Source: Candidatus Neomarinimicrobiota bacterium (GTDB lineage: Bacteria > Fidelibacterota > Marinisomatia > SCGC-AAA003-L08 > TS1B11). From it: a stretch of DNA of 64,000 nt. The notes beneath the pieces were generated by a model that saw nothing but the letters and a program-made list of their open reading frames with translations, was not told where the DNA came from and did not search any database. Positions within the stretch are counted from its first letter, which is position 1; each line of letters starts with the position of its first letter. The stretch lies in the NCBI GenBank assembly GCA_022560655.1, contig JADFSS010000001.1:30107-94106 (forward strand), given 5' to 3'. The translations under genes were made by a program, and so were the position numbers. Shown piece after piece: positions 54,860 to 64,000 of the stretch.

Positions 54860-56116
54860 TTACTCATGCCGTCGGCGCTCAATTCGGCGTGCGTGGGAAG
54901 CGGCTTTCAGGAGTTCGAGGTAGCGCTGGGCAAGCTCATCCGCCGCCCGGTGACGCTGGACAAAGTTGTAGCCATTCTCCCCCAGCGACCTGCGTTTCTC
55001 AGGATCGTGGTACAGATCCAGGATCGCTTCCCGCAGGGCCTGTGTCTGGCCCGGCCCCACAGCGATGCCGCAGTTGGCTTCCTCGTTGACCAGCTGGGCC
55101 GCCTCCCCGTCCATGGCCAGGACAACCGGCCTCTTCATGGCCATGTAGTCAAAAATTTTGGTGGCATAGCCGTAGCGCAAGGTGTTGATGGGCTTCAAAG
55201 TGGCAATACAGAGGTCAGCAGCACCAATGATGGCGCCCACCTCCGCTTTGGACACCGGTGGCAGGAGGCTCACGTTGGTCATCTGCTGCTGCTCCACCCG
55301 TCTGGCCACCTGCGGCTTCTGTCTGCCATCGCCCAGCAGCACAAACAGGATGTTCTCCTGGCTGCGCAGACCCGCGGCCAGATCCAGGAGCGTGTCAAAA
55401 TCGTAGACCGCACTGTGGGAACCGCTGTAGAGGACAACAAATTTGTCGCCCCAGTTCATTTGCCGCCGCACATCCATCCCCTGGCGGGAGCGGGTAAGCC
55501 TGAGATCCACGGGATTGGGGATCACGGCGATCTTGTTTCGGGGGACCCCTTTTTCCCGTGCCAGAAAGTCACCCATACCGGGAGATATGGCCACGATTCG
55601 GTGAGCCCTACGGTACATGGAGCTCTCGACGGCATACCCCAGCCGCTGGACCAGCCTGTTCTTGACGAAACCCAAGTCAATGGCTACATCGGGCCACAGA
55701 TCGCGCACCTCAAAGACCACCGGCACACCCCTCAACGAGCCCAGAATGAAGGCCACAACGCCGATGACCGTGGGGGGCGATGAAAAAATGATGACATCGG
55801 GCCGGGGCAGCGTCAGCCCCGCTATGAGCGCCGGGGGGAGGAAGGAAAAATATGAGATGAGTCGTCCCAGATAGGTACGGTATCCAAGGGCGGAATCAAA
55901 CACCCTGATGATGGCGACACCACCTCTGGAGGGCTCGCGCCGGAGCGCGGTCGCCGGTCTGGCTTTGGCCTTTCTGCCAGTGATATAGATCACCCTGCCC
56001 GCCAGGATGCTCGTCATGTGTCCCAGGCGCCCCCACAGACTGGAAAATATGCTCAGCCGGGCAATACCAGGCTGGTCCAGCGAAGTAAAATGCTGCTTAA
56101 TAATCAATATCTTCAT
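54860..56116 (-). CDS. Glycosyltransferase family 4 (WbuB-like)
   Basis: A 418-residue GT-B fold glycosyltransferase, peripheral to the inner membrane. N-terminal domain: KILIIKQHFTSLDQPGIAR, then DVIIFSSPPTVIGVVAF and VVFEVRDLWPDVAID, which is typical of WbuB/fucosamine-type transferases. The C-terminal domain has VVLYSGSHSAVYDFDTLL, LLPPVSKAEVGAIIGAADLCIATL and the donor-binding GYATKIFDYMAMKRPVVL. A single hydrophobic stretch near residues 85-125 could dip into the membrane. Sugar identity cannot be read from the sequence. Confidence 0.88.
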   Translation of the reverse strand: MKILIIKQHFTSLDQPGIARLSIFSSLWGRLGHMTSILAGRVIYITGRKAKARPATALRREPSRGGVAIIRVFDSALGYRTYLGRLISYFSFLPPALIAGLTLPRPDVIIFSSPPTVIGVVAFILGSLRGVPVVFEVRDLWPDVAIDLGFVKNRLVQRLGYAVESSMYRRAHRIVAISPGMGDFLAREKGVPRNKIAVIPNPVDLRLTRSRQGMDVRRQMNWGDKFVVLYSGSHSAVYDFDTLLDLAAGLRSQENILFVLLGDGRQKPQVARRVEQQQMTNVSLLPPVSKAEVGAIIGAADLCIATLKPINTLRYGYATKIFDYMAMKRPVVLAMDGEAAQLVNEEANCGIAVGPGQTQALREAILDLYHDPEKRRSLGENGYNFVQRHRAADELAQRYLELLKAASHARRIERRRHE

Positions 56117-56142
56117 GCCATAAAACCTGCCTGGCGGCGTGC

Positions 56143-57450
56143 TTAGCGAGGCTTGGTGAGCAGGTATTTGATGGTCATTAGCATGATATACAGATCCAGA
56201 ATATGGGATCTGTTCTTGATGTAGTAGATATCGTAGCGGAGCTTCTCGTGCGCTTCCTCCAGAGAGGCGCTGGGCCGGAAATTGATCTGCGCCCACCCCG
56301 TGAGTCCGGGACGGCCTATGTGACGCATGTTGTAGTAGGGCAGCAACTCGTACTGCTGCGCCAGTTCCAGGCGCTCGGGCCGCGGGCCGATGAATGAGAG
56401 GTCTCCTGCAATGATATTCAGCAACTGGGGTATTTCATCGAGATGGGTGAAGCGCAAGTATTTACCCAACAGGGTAATGCGCTCATCTTCCGGCACGGTC
56501 CAATACGGGCCTTGGCTATTGTGCTTCATGGTTCTGAATTTGTAGAGCACAAACTCTTTGCCGTTCTTGCCCGCCCGCACCTGCCGGTAGATGACCGGTC
56601 CCTTTGAGCCGAGCTTGATCAGGATGCTGATCACCAGCCCGATGGGCAGCAGGAGCAGCGTCGCAAGAATGGAAAAGACGGCGTCAAAAAGTCGCTTGGG
56701 AATATCGTAAAAGGGGTTGCGCCGGGCGATGTTTTCAATGAACCAGCCTTCCTTGAGCTCGTCGAGGGGCACCTTTTTGAAAATGTACTCATAAAAATCC
56801 CAAAAGCTGATCAGTACGATCCTGAGGGGCAGCAGGCTATAGACCGACTGCATGGTGGCGGCGTCATCCTTCAGATGTGGTTGTATGACCGCTATATGCA
56901 GTTTCCGCTCGCGGATCGTCGCGGCCAGTTCCACCACGCCCTGCTGCTTGAAATCCCTAATCCAGGCTACAATGTCGAACTCACGCCGGTTGTCCCTGAT
57001 ATAGGCGACGGTCTCGCTAATCAGTGGCGATTGGCCCAGTACGACGATGTTGAGTGTTTTGGGGGCCAGAAACCTTTGCAGGACCGTCCGCAGGCCGAAG
57101 TCAAGCGCCAGAAATAGGGCGCCGAAGATCAATAGATTGGTTTTCGGGGTCAGCTCAAAAAAATCGGTCCACACATAAAAGACAATGATGGAGGCTGAAC
57201 TACTGATAACCACCACATTGAGGAGGGCCCGAAAGTGCTCACCCACACCCCGAATTTGAAAGCGATACAGGCCGTTCAGGTAGGCAATTCCAATCCAGAG
57301 TGCAAAGACCACAGAAAAGGGTACGAGATGGATGCCAAGCCGGTACGGGAAATCACCCGGCTCGTAGCGCAGCAACAGCATCACCACCAGCGAGAGGTAG
57401 AGCACGGCTATATCACCAGCCAGAACCACGACCTTCTTCATGTTTGTCAT
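56143..57450 (-). CDS. Polyprenyl-phosphate sugar-1-phosphate transferase (WcaJ/WbaP type)
   Basis: Initiating enzyme of repeat-unit assembly: it puts a sugar-1-phosphate onto undecaprenyl phosphate at the inner membrane. The 435-residue protein has four N-terminal membrane segments, a Rossmann-like CoA-binding-type domain (LNIVVLGQSPLISETVAYI) and the C-terminal catalytic domain beginning KRLFDAVFSILATLLLLPIGLVI, with FVLYKFRTM, LRFTHLDEIPQLLNIIAGDLSFIGPRPERLE and GLTGWAQINFR. ATG at 57450 has GAGGGG eight bases upstream. The gene 20 bases upstream is the broken wecB. Confidence 0.93.
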   Translation of the reverse strand: MTNMKKVVVLAGDIAVLYLSLVVMLLLRYEPGDFPYRLGIHLVPFSVVFALWIGIAYLNGLYRFQIRGVGEHFRALLNVVVISSSASIIVFYVWTDFFELTPKTNLLIFGALFLALDFGLRTVLQRFLAPKTLNIVVLGQSPLISETVAYIRDNRREFDIVAWIRDFKQQGVVELAATIRERKLHIAVIQPHLKDDAATMQSVYSLLPLRIVLISFWDFYEYIFKKVPLDELKEGWFIENIARRNPFYDIPKRLFDAVFSILATLLLLPIGLVISILIKLGSKGPVIYRQVRAGKNGKEFVLYKFRTMKHNSQGPYWTVPEDERITLLGKYLRFTHLDEIPQLLNIIAGDLSFIGPRPERLELAQQYELLPYYNMRHIGRPGLTGWAQINFRPSASLEEAHEKLRYDIYYIKNRSHILDLYIMLMTIKYLLTKPR

Positions 57451-57469
57451 GTCAAAGGGCCCCTCGTAG

Positions 57470-58482
57470 TCATGCCAGATGCCCCACAACCGACGCTATG
57501 CGCCCGGCGGCCCGACTATCCCACAGCTCGGGCAATTTGCCGCCCGGCGATTCACGATCCAATGCCGCCGTGACGGCCGCGATGACCTCCTGGGGGTTTG
57601 CTCCGCTAAGTAGAGTGGTGCCCGCCTCGATGGTGATAGGCCGCTCAGGAAGGGACCGCGAGGTCAGGCATGGAGGCCCCAGATAGGTGGTCACTTCCTG
57701 GAGGCCGCCAGGGCCTGTCAGCATCACGGCAGCACCCAACCCGAGGGCAAAAAAATCAAGGTAGTCTTGCGGGTCCGGGACAACCCACTCGGCGTGGCCC
57801 GCCACGTGTGAGTCGAAACCAAAATCTGCCACGCGCTGAGCGCTATCCACGTCGGCAGGGCGCTGCAGGATCGTCAGGACATATGGCCCGTCAGCGAGCC
57901 CAGGCGATCCGGGCATATTCCTTTGCCTTGCCAGGGGCCGTTGCTCCACCAGGCTAGCCACCATCAAAATGCCGACCATATGAATTTTGTCGGGATGAAT
58001 GCCCACCCGCGCCAGGTTTTCGCCAGCCTCTCAGCGGGGCGCCCACAGCAACTCAGCGACCTGGCCGGTAAGCAAGCGATTCAGCTCTTCCGGCATGGAC
58101 AGATCTCCTGAACGGAGCCCAGCCTTTTACAGGGGCCACGGGAATCCCCCACTTGCCGCACACCAAGGTGCCCGCCAGAGTATAATTGACGTTATCAACC
58201 CCCGTTACCCGATCGGGCTTCAGCTCCGCGACCACAAGCTCAAGCGCCATCATGACCCCCCCCTGTTTGCTCAGCATGGGTGCCCGCGGCCCTCCCCAGG
58301 TAGCGGTCGGGCTCCAGCAATGCCGAGTCCTGGAAAAATACCTGCGACGTGGCAAAGTCGCACTGCTAGCCGGTGTGATTCAGTACCTGATCAAAAGATG
58401 CCGAGTAACTCCTCAGTGCCCGCATGCCGGGAGCAACCTGCACGATGTTGAGCCGTGCCCCTACGAGATGGATGATATTCAA
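57470..58482 (-). pseudogene. wecB: Degraded UDP-N-acetylglucosamine 2-epimerase (wecB)
   Basis: Read in the minus direction, the parts of WecB appear in order but in three pieces. Piece 1 from about 58482 reads NIIHLVGARLNIVQVAPGMRAL, then DQVLNHTG, a TAG stop, then SQVFFQDSALLEPDRYLG and GTHAEQT. After a run of G the frame shifts: piece 2 reads LVVAELKPDRVTGVDNVNYTLAG and GIPVAPV. Another shift gives piece 3: MPEELNRLLTGQVAELLWAPR, a TGA stop, then EAGENLARVGIHPDKIHMVG, YVLTILQRPADVDS and VMLTGPGGLQEVTTYLGPP through GTTLLSG. About 60 residues are missing in the middle. At least two stops, two frameshifts and one deletion make an active enzyme impossible. Confidence 0.88.
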
Positions 58483-58530
58483 GCTTCAATATCCCGCATC
58501 GAATCATCATGGAATTACCATCAGAGATAA

Positions 58531-59661
58531 TCAATTGAGCAGGTCTCTATACATGCTCAGGAGAATTTCCTCTTGGCTACCCCAGCGATAGCGTATAATG
58601 GAGCGGCTCCCGCTGTGTGCCAGCTTAAGCCTAGTGGGTTCATCCATCAGGGCCCTAATGCATTGCCGAATTTCCACCATGTTACTGGGCTCATGCATGA
58701 TTACCCCAGCCGTATCCATCGCAATCTCCGCGGTGCGGGGGAGGTTTGACGCTACCACCGCTAGCCCGGCGGCCATGTAGTCCAGCATCTTGGTGGGCAT
58801 TGAGCGGCTGTAATTGGGATAATCCCTCAGCGGACTCAGCCCCACATGATATTCTGAAAGTTGATCCATGAGCTGCGGATAAGGTACATAGCCGTGGTAC
58901 GATAGCCAGGAATTTGAGGGAACTCGACCGATTTGAGCCAGAATATCGGAGCTCATGGAATTTCCAAACAGATCGAGGGTGACATTATGGCCCTCTTGGC
59001 GCAAATGCCTTACCGCCTCGATGACGTCACTCACACCCCGTGCAGACGTTAATCCACCTGCATAGACCAGCTTCAACGGTTGATGACTAGGGCGCGGAGC
59101 AGGATCAGAAAGCCTGGTAGCGAGATGATAATTCTGCACAACCAGGCAGCGCTCAGAATTAAACAGGCTGTTGTATGATGGTTCGGCAAGGATAAAGCGA
59201 TCGAATACATGTAGGCTTAGCTGCTCGAATGTCCGGCCTACGGCACCCAACAGCCAGGCAACTGGCCAGGGAACCCATTCGCGGCTGGACCAAGCACTCT
59301 TGTAGTCCTCATGCACATCATAAATGACTTTCTTTCCTCTAGCCTTCGCAATCCACCCGACCGGTATCAGCTCGGGATCGTGAAAATGAAATATTTCGTA
59401 TTTTTCGCCCAATACTCGCCTCATAATTATGGCGATGCGGCCTAGCCTCGTCCCAATCGTAGTGCCGCTCCCGTCGCGAAGCCATTTCCCTGGCAGGTAT
59501 TCCACCTCGATGCTCGCGTCACGGCGCTGTATGGCTCCATTGGCCTGTACCGCTATGAGGCGAACATGGGCAATTTTTGCCAGAGACAAGGCCTCCTTAT
59601 GATACACGCGCACATCGTTCCAAGGATGAAGCGAGGATGCCATCAGGATGCGCGGCTTCAT
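58531..59661 (-). CDS. Glycosyltransferase, GT-B fold (GT1/GT4 group)
   Basis: A 376-residue glycosyltransferase. N-terminal domain: RILMASSLHPWNDVRVYHKEALSLAK and EIFHFHDPELIPVGWIAKARGKKVIYDVHEDY, which is a typical acceptor-side pattern. C-terminal domain: LKLVYAGGLTSARGVSDVIEAV, VGLSPLRDYPNYSRSMPTKMLDYMAAGLAVVASNLP, with the donor-binding segment. Substrate unknown. ATG at 59661 overlaps the flippase stop by four bases. It starts a few dozen bases upstream of the ruined wecB. Confidence 0.88.
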   Translation of the reverse strand: MKPRILMASSLHPWNDVRVYHKEALSLAKIAHVRLIAVQANGAIQRRDASIEVEYLPGKWLRDGSGTTIGTRLGRIAIIMRRVLGEKYEIFHFHDPELIPVGWIAKARGKKVIYDVHEDYKSAWSSREWVPWPVAWLLGAVGRTFEQLSLHVFDRFILAEPSYNSLFNSERCLVVQNYHLATRLSDPAPRPSHQPLKLVYAGGLTSARGVSDVIEAVRHLRQEGHNVTLDLFGNSMSSDILAQIGRVPSNSWLSYHGYVPYPQLMDQLSEYHVGLSPLRDYPNYSRSMPTKMLDYMAAGLAVVASNLPRTAEIAMDTAGVIMHEPSNMVEIRQCIRALMDEPTRLKLAHSGSRSIIRYRWGSQEEILLSMYRDLLN

Positions 59662-61100
59662 TTGACCCTAACCAGCGACCGGAGCCCCACCACCCAGTCG
59701 GATTTCGACGTTACAAAATATAGACCCAGCATCACCACCAAAGCCGCGCCCCCACCCAGCAATGCTGCTGTCCCCACCAGCACACTCTGGATGGCGTGCA
59801 GCAGGACCGTCGCGATGCTCAGCAGCAGCAAAACCGACACCAGGTACCGCGGGTTAATAATATTGATTCTATAAAATCTATATCCTAGGTACAGGCTGGC
59901 AACCGCCCCTGTTACCTGGGCGATAACAAAACTGATGACGCCGCGCTGGACGCTTCTCATCCCCACCAGCTCCAGGCTGTAGAAGGTGATGAGCAGGGCC
60001 AGGGCGGCGAGCCCATATACCAGAGTATTGTAGCCTCTGGTGGATGCCGCGTCGATGGGAGTACGAAGGAGCACCACCAAAAGGTAGAACGGCAAAGCGA
60101 CAAGAATGGTTTGCAGTATCCAAGCCCCGGGCTCATTACCGGCCCCCAGCCAAACTCGGAGGATCGTGGCACTGTTCATGCCCAGCAGCAGCGCCAGCGG
60201 CGCCCCAACAAGGAGGGTCGCCTTCGTCAAGACATCGAGCCCAAAGTCGATGCGGGCCGAATTTCCTTGCGCCCTGGCCCGTGCTATCCTCGGCAGTAGG
60301 ACAACGCCAAGGGGAGCGACGGCAGTTATGAATAAGCGTAGCAGGCTGATGCCGGAATTAACATAGGCCACGTCGGTGCGGCCGCTGCGGCTGAGAATGA
60401 GCAGCGGAACAGCACCCAGAACAACGAATTCGGCGGCAAACCCGGCAATTCGCTGCCCGCCATAGGAAAGCAATTGCCGGATTTTGTCCATTTGAGAGAG
60501 GCTGCCGGCCAACAACACTTGACGGAGGTATACGAGCCCGGAGGTTGTCAGGGCGGCCAATCCGGTGAACAACAGCAGGCGGGGTACACTCCTTTCTCTG
60601 AGAATCAGAAATACGGCGATGGGGATCAAGCCAGTCCCAACGAGTTGCAGGAGGGCAGCGCCGCGCATGTCCAGCCTGCCCCGCAACAGCCCGTAGGTCA
60701 GGAACTGCAGCGCGTAGGCGCTGGTGAAGGCAAAGAAAGGCAGTATCAAGTAAGTGGGGAAGCCGGTAATCTGTCCGGTGGAGAGAATCCACGAAACCAG
60801 CCCGATGAGGGGTACGGTTAATACAAGCCAGATCACCAACGCCGTCGTGGAGTAGGCATGTCCGTTGCCCCCGGCGATGTAGAACGGGAGGCCGATGTTC
60901 ATGCCCACCAGCAGTACGCCCATAAGTGCAAAGGCTGTGCGACGAACGAGCAGATAATCACCCAGGGCTTCTGTTCCCATTACCCGTGCGATAAGGCCGT
61001 AAAGCACCAGCACACCTAGGGCGACGGCCACTCCGCTGACCAGAGTCGTGAGCAGATCGCTCACCAAACGCCCGCGCCCGAATAGTTGACTAGGTTGCAA
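59658..61100 (-). CDS. Polysaccharide flippase (Wzx-like, MOP superfamily)
   Basis: A 480-residue protein with about 12-14 membrane segments and the form of a Wzx/RfbX exporter: SGVAVALGVLVLYGLIARVMGTEALGDYLLVRRTAFALMGVL at the N-terminus and KTRSL-free short loops. It would flip lipid-linked repeat units to the periplasm. The start is TTG at 61100; GTG at 61064 is an alternative and still precedes the first membrane segment. Identification by topology and context. Confidence 0.82.
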   Translation of the reverse strand: MQPSQLFGRGRLVSDLLTTLVSGVAVALGVLVLYGLIARVMGTEALGDYLLVRRTAFALMGVLLVGMNIGLPFYIAGGNGHAYSTTALVIWLVLTVPLIGLVSWILSTGQITGFPTYLILPFFAFTSAYALQFLTYGLLRGRLDMRGAALLQLVGTGLIPIAVFLILRERSVPRLLLFTGLAALTTSGLVYLRQVLLAGSLSQMDKIRQLLSYGGQRIAGFAAEFVVLGAVPLLILSRSGRTDVAYVNSGISLLRLFITAVAPLGVVLLPRIARARAQGNSARIDFGLDVLTKATLLVGAPLALLLGMNSATILRVWLGAGNEPGAWILQTILVALPFYLLVVLLRTPIDAASTRGYNTLVYGLAALALLITFYSLELVGMRSVQRGVISFVIAQVTGAVASLYLGYRFYRINIINPRYLVSVLLLLSIATVLLHAIQSVLVGTAALLGGGAALVVMLGLYFVTSKSDWVVGLRSLVRVK

Positions 61101-61171
61101 GTGAGTTCAGGGGAGCCTTCCCGGTGTAAGGGCAGGCTATTTCCCGCGGGATGGGTGTTGTCGTCAACAAA

Positions 61172-62650
61172 CTAAACATGACCTAATTGCATCAGGCCCA
61201 GGTTCGCTACCTTCGGTTCAGCCTGAAATAGATCCCGCATCACCTTCAAGACCAGTACCAGCAGAAGCGTCGAGACAATGCCCAATTGAAACAGTATGGT
61301 GACCGGATTGGTGATGGCCAGCCCGGCCAGAGCCATCGTGATGATCGCATAAACGATGAGCTTCAGGAGGCTTTTCTCCCCTCTGATAAACCAGATATAA
61401 AACCATTGCATGAGAAAACCCGCCAAAAGGGAACCCGCCAGGACTCCCGGCAGGCCAAAATCGGCATAGAGCTGTCCCCAGAATATGGTGGGAGTCGTGC
61501 CGGTGCCATGAACGCGGTAGAGCGCATCAAACAGCCAGCGGCTGAAGGCCACGTCGGGACCAGGTAGAACCCCCTTCAGATCTGCCAGAATTGCCAGCCC
61601 GCCAAAAAACTCGAAGTGCCGGGGAAACATTTCGAATATCGAATAGAGAACATCGACGTTTGTCTTGAAAATCCGATTTTGTGCCCAGAACAGAGCGGTA
61701 GACAAATCCCCCATCCCCCTTATGTAGGTGAGCAACGCAAACAGGGACAAAGCCATGACCACAAAGAACAGGGCGTGAGAGGTTTTGATCCGGCCTCGGT
61801 AGTTGACGTACAGAACATAGTTCATGATGATGAAAAACATGAGCGGCCACCTCTGCAACGCCATGGCCAGAAAGAAACTGTTCAGGGCGCCCAGTACGAT
61901 CCACAGCGCGGCGAGTATCCGTTTCCGATAGAACAGGTATCGGGAGCCGACGAACAGTGTTACGAACGGCAGAACAACCAGGTAGAATTGCTGAAAATAG
62001 CCCTGGAAAAAATAGCTGCCGGCACCACGGCCATAACGGGAGAACATGGCTCGGGTTGTTTGGTAGCGTTCATAAATCTCATCGAACCCGCCCTCCTGGA
62101 TCCGCAGTATCTCTAGAAGCGGGATCAGGCCCCGATTCGTGATGTAGACCAACGTCATCCCCAATGCGACCAGGCCAAACAGCCCAATGACCACGTAATC
62201 GCCAGGCATCCGATGCCTGTCACGCCACGGCGCTAGGCGAAACTTGGTTAACTCAACCTTGGGGTTGAACTGGTTAGCCTGCGAAGCAATCATAACCCCA
62301 ACAGCCAGTGCAAGGACGCCGCCGGTTATCGCAAGGTAAAAGGCATAGTTCCGGACACCACCGCCATAACTCACACCTTGCCCGTCCAAGAGAAAATACC
62401 CCATTCCCCCGACATAGGTAAAGACCGTGTAAAACAAAAAGAAGAGCGTGGCAGGTGTCAGCATGAATCCACCGGCATGGCGGAGAATAATATGTCCAGC
62501 CAAGGCCACAAAGGTCAGCGAGAGCAGAAGGAGCACCTGATTTTCACCGCCTGAAATAACGAAGCATCCCAACAGACCAAATGCCAGATAGCCCGCCAGA
62601 CTGCGGTAACTGAGTGCTCTTGCGCCAAGGCTAGTCACGTGGGCCTCCAT
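61172..62650 (-). CDS. O-antigen / exopolysaccharide polymerase (Wzy-like)
   Basis: A 492-residue membrane protein with about 12 hydrophobic segments and one large periplasmic loop (about residues 330-390, ending RVHGTGTTPTIFWGQLYADFGLPGVLAGSLLAGFLMQW). That GxPGVLxGSxLxG segment is common in oligosaccharide-repeat-unit polymerases. It would join repeat units on the periplasmic side. The 71-base gap to the flippase gene holds a small palindrome (tcccgcggga) and nothing else I can see. Wzy proteins differ greatly, so identity rests on topology and context. Confidence 0.82.
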   Translation of the reverse strand: MEAHVTSLGARALSYRSLAGYLAFGLLGCFVISGGENQVLLLLSLTFVALAGHIILRHAGGFMLTPATLFFLFYTVFTYVGGMGYFLLDGQGVSYGGGVRNYAFYLAITGGVLALAVGVMIASQANQFNPKVELTKFRLAPWRDRHRMPGDYVVIGLFGLVALGMTLVYITNRGLIPLLEILRIQEGGFDEIYERYQTTRAMFSRYGRGAGSYFFQGYFQQFYLVVLPFVTLFVGSRYLFYRKRILAALWIVLGALNSFFLAMALQRWPLMFFIIMNYVLYVNYRGRIKTSHALFFVVMALSLFALLTYIRGMGDLSTALFWAQNRIFKTNVDVLYSIFEMFPRHFEFFGGLAILADLKGVLPGPDVAFSRWLFDALYRVHGTGTTPTIFWGQLYADFGLPGVLAGSLLAGFLMQWFYIWFIRGEKSLLKLIVYAIITMALAGLAITNPVTILFQLGIVSTLLLVLVLKVMRDLFQAEPKVANLGLMQLGHV

Positions 62651-62674
62651 GCCTCTGCACGGCGCAATCGATGG

Positions 62675-63883
62675 TCACCGATACCACGCCGTCAACTCGG
62701 CATAGCGCTCGGGATACCGGACCTGCGCCTGCTGAAAAAAGTCGAGAATAAAGGCCACCGCAATAGCAAGAACAGACATAAGGATAGCGGTCGTAATCAC
62801 CATGAATCCCCTTCTGGGCGCTGTTCGCATATCGGGGACATCGGGATAATCCAATACACTGATGGTGGGGATGTTTTGCGCCTCCCGCAATTTGGACTCT
62901 TCGTACTTTGTGGTTATGAAGGCAAAGACCTCGGAGTGTATCTCGATTTCCCGGCGAAGGCGCAGGTACTCCTTCATCAGTTCAGGCAGATTGCGTTTAT
63001 AGCCAAACAGAAAGCGCGTATCATCGTCCTGACCACCAAGACTGCTCTCCATCGCCGATTTCGCGGCAATCAACTCCAACCGTCTGTTTTCAATCATTGG
63101 GTTATCCGGCCCCAAAGTGGTCCGGGCAATGGCAAATTCCAACTCACGCTTCACCTCCTCCGCTTCCAGCATTGCCGCCGCTTCCAGGGTCGCCAATAGC
63201 TGGGCATCGACAATATTTACGTCGTGCTTCTCCTGGAACAGGCTCAGGTTGTCTTCCAGGACAGCCAGTTCGTCGGCAGCCTTCGAATACCGTTCCTCAA
63301 TAAACATGCGGTAATCTCTAGCCTCCCGCCCCTGATGTTTGAGGTTCAGCAGGTCGAGCTGCTCGACAATTGCGGCGGCCACCCGTTGGGCAAATTGCGC
63401 CACCGACTCATCCGCCGCCTTCCCGAAAGAAAACCAGCCCGTTCGATGATCATATGATACCCTTAGGCTGTTGTCTTCGGTGAGGGTGACTGTGATACGA
63501 TCTGCCAATGACAATATGGCGCCATCCATGTGGCTGGCATCATAAACCTCGATCAAGTTGAACTGCTGGACAATGTGTTCCCTCAGTGTGCGGCTCTCCA
63601 ACAACGCCTTAAGTAAGTATAGTTCCGTGGAGCCCCTGCCAAGGCCCAGACCCAGCAAGTTGCCGGACAAAGCGTTATAGACATCCAGTCCCGGACCTTC
63701 ACGGGCAGGGACAAGCACCGCCTGGCTCGTGAATACCTTGGGGGAGATCAGGCTGAAGATCACCATCATGAAAGTGGCGCCTGCTACCAACCGAATGACC
63801 ACCTTGTGCCACCTGATGAGCACGCTCAAGTAGTTCAGGACCGCCGGGGCCGGTTTTTCGCGTTCTTCGCTATCCACTTGCAC
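62675..63883 (-). CDS. Chain-length determinant protein (Wzz/GumC-like)
   Basis: A 402-residue polysaccharide co-polymerase. Two membrane segments (about 31-50 and 359-385) flank a long periplasmic coiled-coil part (about 170-330), the classic Wzz form. The second segment is preceded by VLDYPDVPDMRTAPRRGFMVITTAILMSVLAIAVAF, with the proline-rich motif of the family. No C-terminal tyrosine kinase domain. GTG start, seven bases after the preceding stop. It sets polymer length together with Wzy. Confidence 0.9.
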   Translation of the reverse strand: MQVDSEEREKPAPAVLNYLSVLIRWHKVVIRLVAGATFMMVIFSLISPKVFTSQAVLVPAREGPGLDVYNALSGNLLGLGLGRGSTELYLLKALLESRTLREHIVQQFNLIEVYDASHMDGAILSLADRITVTLTEDNSLRVSYDHRTGWFSFGKAADESVAQFAQRVAAAIVEQLDLLNLKHQGREARDYRMFIEERYSKAADELAVLEDNLSLFQEKHDVNIVDAQLLATLEAAAMLEAEEVKRELEFAIARTTLGPDNPMIENRRLELIAAKSAMESSLGGQDDDTRFLFGYKRNLPELMKEYLRLRREIEIHSEVFAFITTKYEESKLREAQNIPTISVLDYPDVPDMRTAPRRGFMVITTAILMSVLAIAVAFILDFFQQAQVRYPERYAELTAWYR

Positions 63884-63889
63884 CGGCCT

Positions 63890-64000
63890 TCACTTCGAGG
63901 CCGCCAAGAAGGCCAGGTAGATGTTCAGAAATGTCAGGCCCGCCTGCACCATCCCCAGCTGCCCGAGAAAGACGCTGTTGAAGGACCGGGCTACGTAAAT
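63890..64000 (-). CDS. C-terminal end of a probable polysaccharide export protein (Wza-like), partial
   Basis: The last 111 bases hold 36 codons and a TGA (63890-63892), open to the window edge. The sequence starts IYVARSFNSVFLGQLG and ends in a hydrophobic helix. Wza/KpsD-type export proteins in several phyla end with a YVPRS motif and a similar hydrophobic tail, and they often stand just before wzz. Support is thin because only the end is visible. Confidence 0.5.
   Translation of the reverse strand: MYVARSFNSVFLGQLGMVQAGLTFLNIYLAFLAASK

Noticed and set aside
57470..58006. Intact small gene of 178 codons downstream of the transferase
   Set aside because: It is only the last third of WecB in one frame; the earlier WecB motifs continue upstream in other frames with stops, so it is part of a pseudogene.

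Overview
This window is one nearly gap-free piece of a bacterial chromosome. Genes average about 1 kb, sit almost all on the minus strand, and very often overlap by 1 to 14 bases (ATGA, GTGA, TGATG, TAATG junctions). I see no rRNA, tRNA, CRISPR array, insertion sequence or phage gene. The organism looks Gram-negative and respiratory. Evidence is a heptose-phosphate nucleotidyltransferase, a Wzx/Wzy/Wzz surface polysaccharide locus, System I cytochrome c maturation and two complex I gene sets. An AURKAIP1/COX24-type ribosomal mini-protein, a DUF2851 protein and an archaeal-type (type II) GAPDH point, by inference only, to the FCB superphylum, perhaps a Marinimicrobia-like lineage.

Layout. (1) Positions 1-6213 hold a cytochrome c maturation operon, transcribed ccmE-F-H-(zinc ribbon)-A-B-C-D and followed by the partial GAPDH gene. 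Its CcmE has Cys in place of the heme-binding His, and its CcmH has a vicinal Cys-Cys pair. (2) Positions 6366-15209 are metabolic: a YbdK-like ligase, a B12-dependent acyl-CoA mutase with isobutyryl-CoA-mutase-type residues, dxs-pdxT-pdxS, ispH, dcd and a DHH phosphoesterase. (3) Positions 15509-43055 form one uninterrupted minus-strand run: an 11-gene complex I set (nuoABCDHIJKLMN), then a thioesterase, then a 14-subunit set (nuoA-N) that carries a NhaD-type antiporter and a UspA protein between nuoM and nuoN, then cobO. Largest gap in the run is about 90 bases. (4) Positions 43241-44593 are the only plus-strand genes: proline dehydrogenase and a CoA-binding protein. (5) Positions 44612-54717 are housekeeping and envelope genes: nadK, xseB, xseA, an S1/P1 nuclease, the mini ribosomal protein, HU, sppA, a LysM transglycosylase, the heptose nucleotidyltransferase, DUF2851, plsC and serS. 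(6) Positions 54860-64000 are a polysaccharide locus: two glycosyltransferases, an initiating sugar-phosphate transferase, a ruined wecB, Wzx, Wzy, Wzz and the end of a probable export protein.

How it fits together. The Ccm system would make c-type cytochromes for the respiratory chain fed by the two complexes I. One complex has the NADH module (NuoEFG). The other lacks it and instead has a NuoI with a long C-terminal tail containing a duplicated helical unit, joined and preceded by Ala/Pro/Glu-rich linkers; this tail is the best candidate here for something undescribed. The antiporter inside the 14-subunit set suggests a link between quinone reduction and sodium/proton exchange. CobO supplies the cofactor form that the nearby mutase needs.
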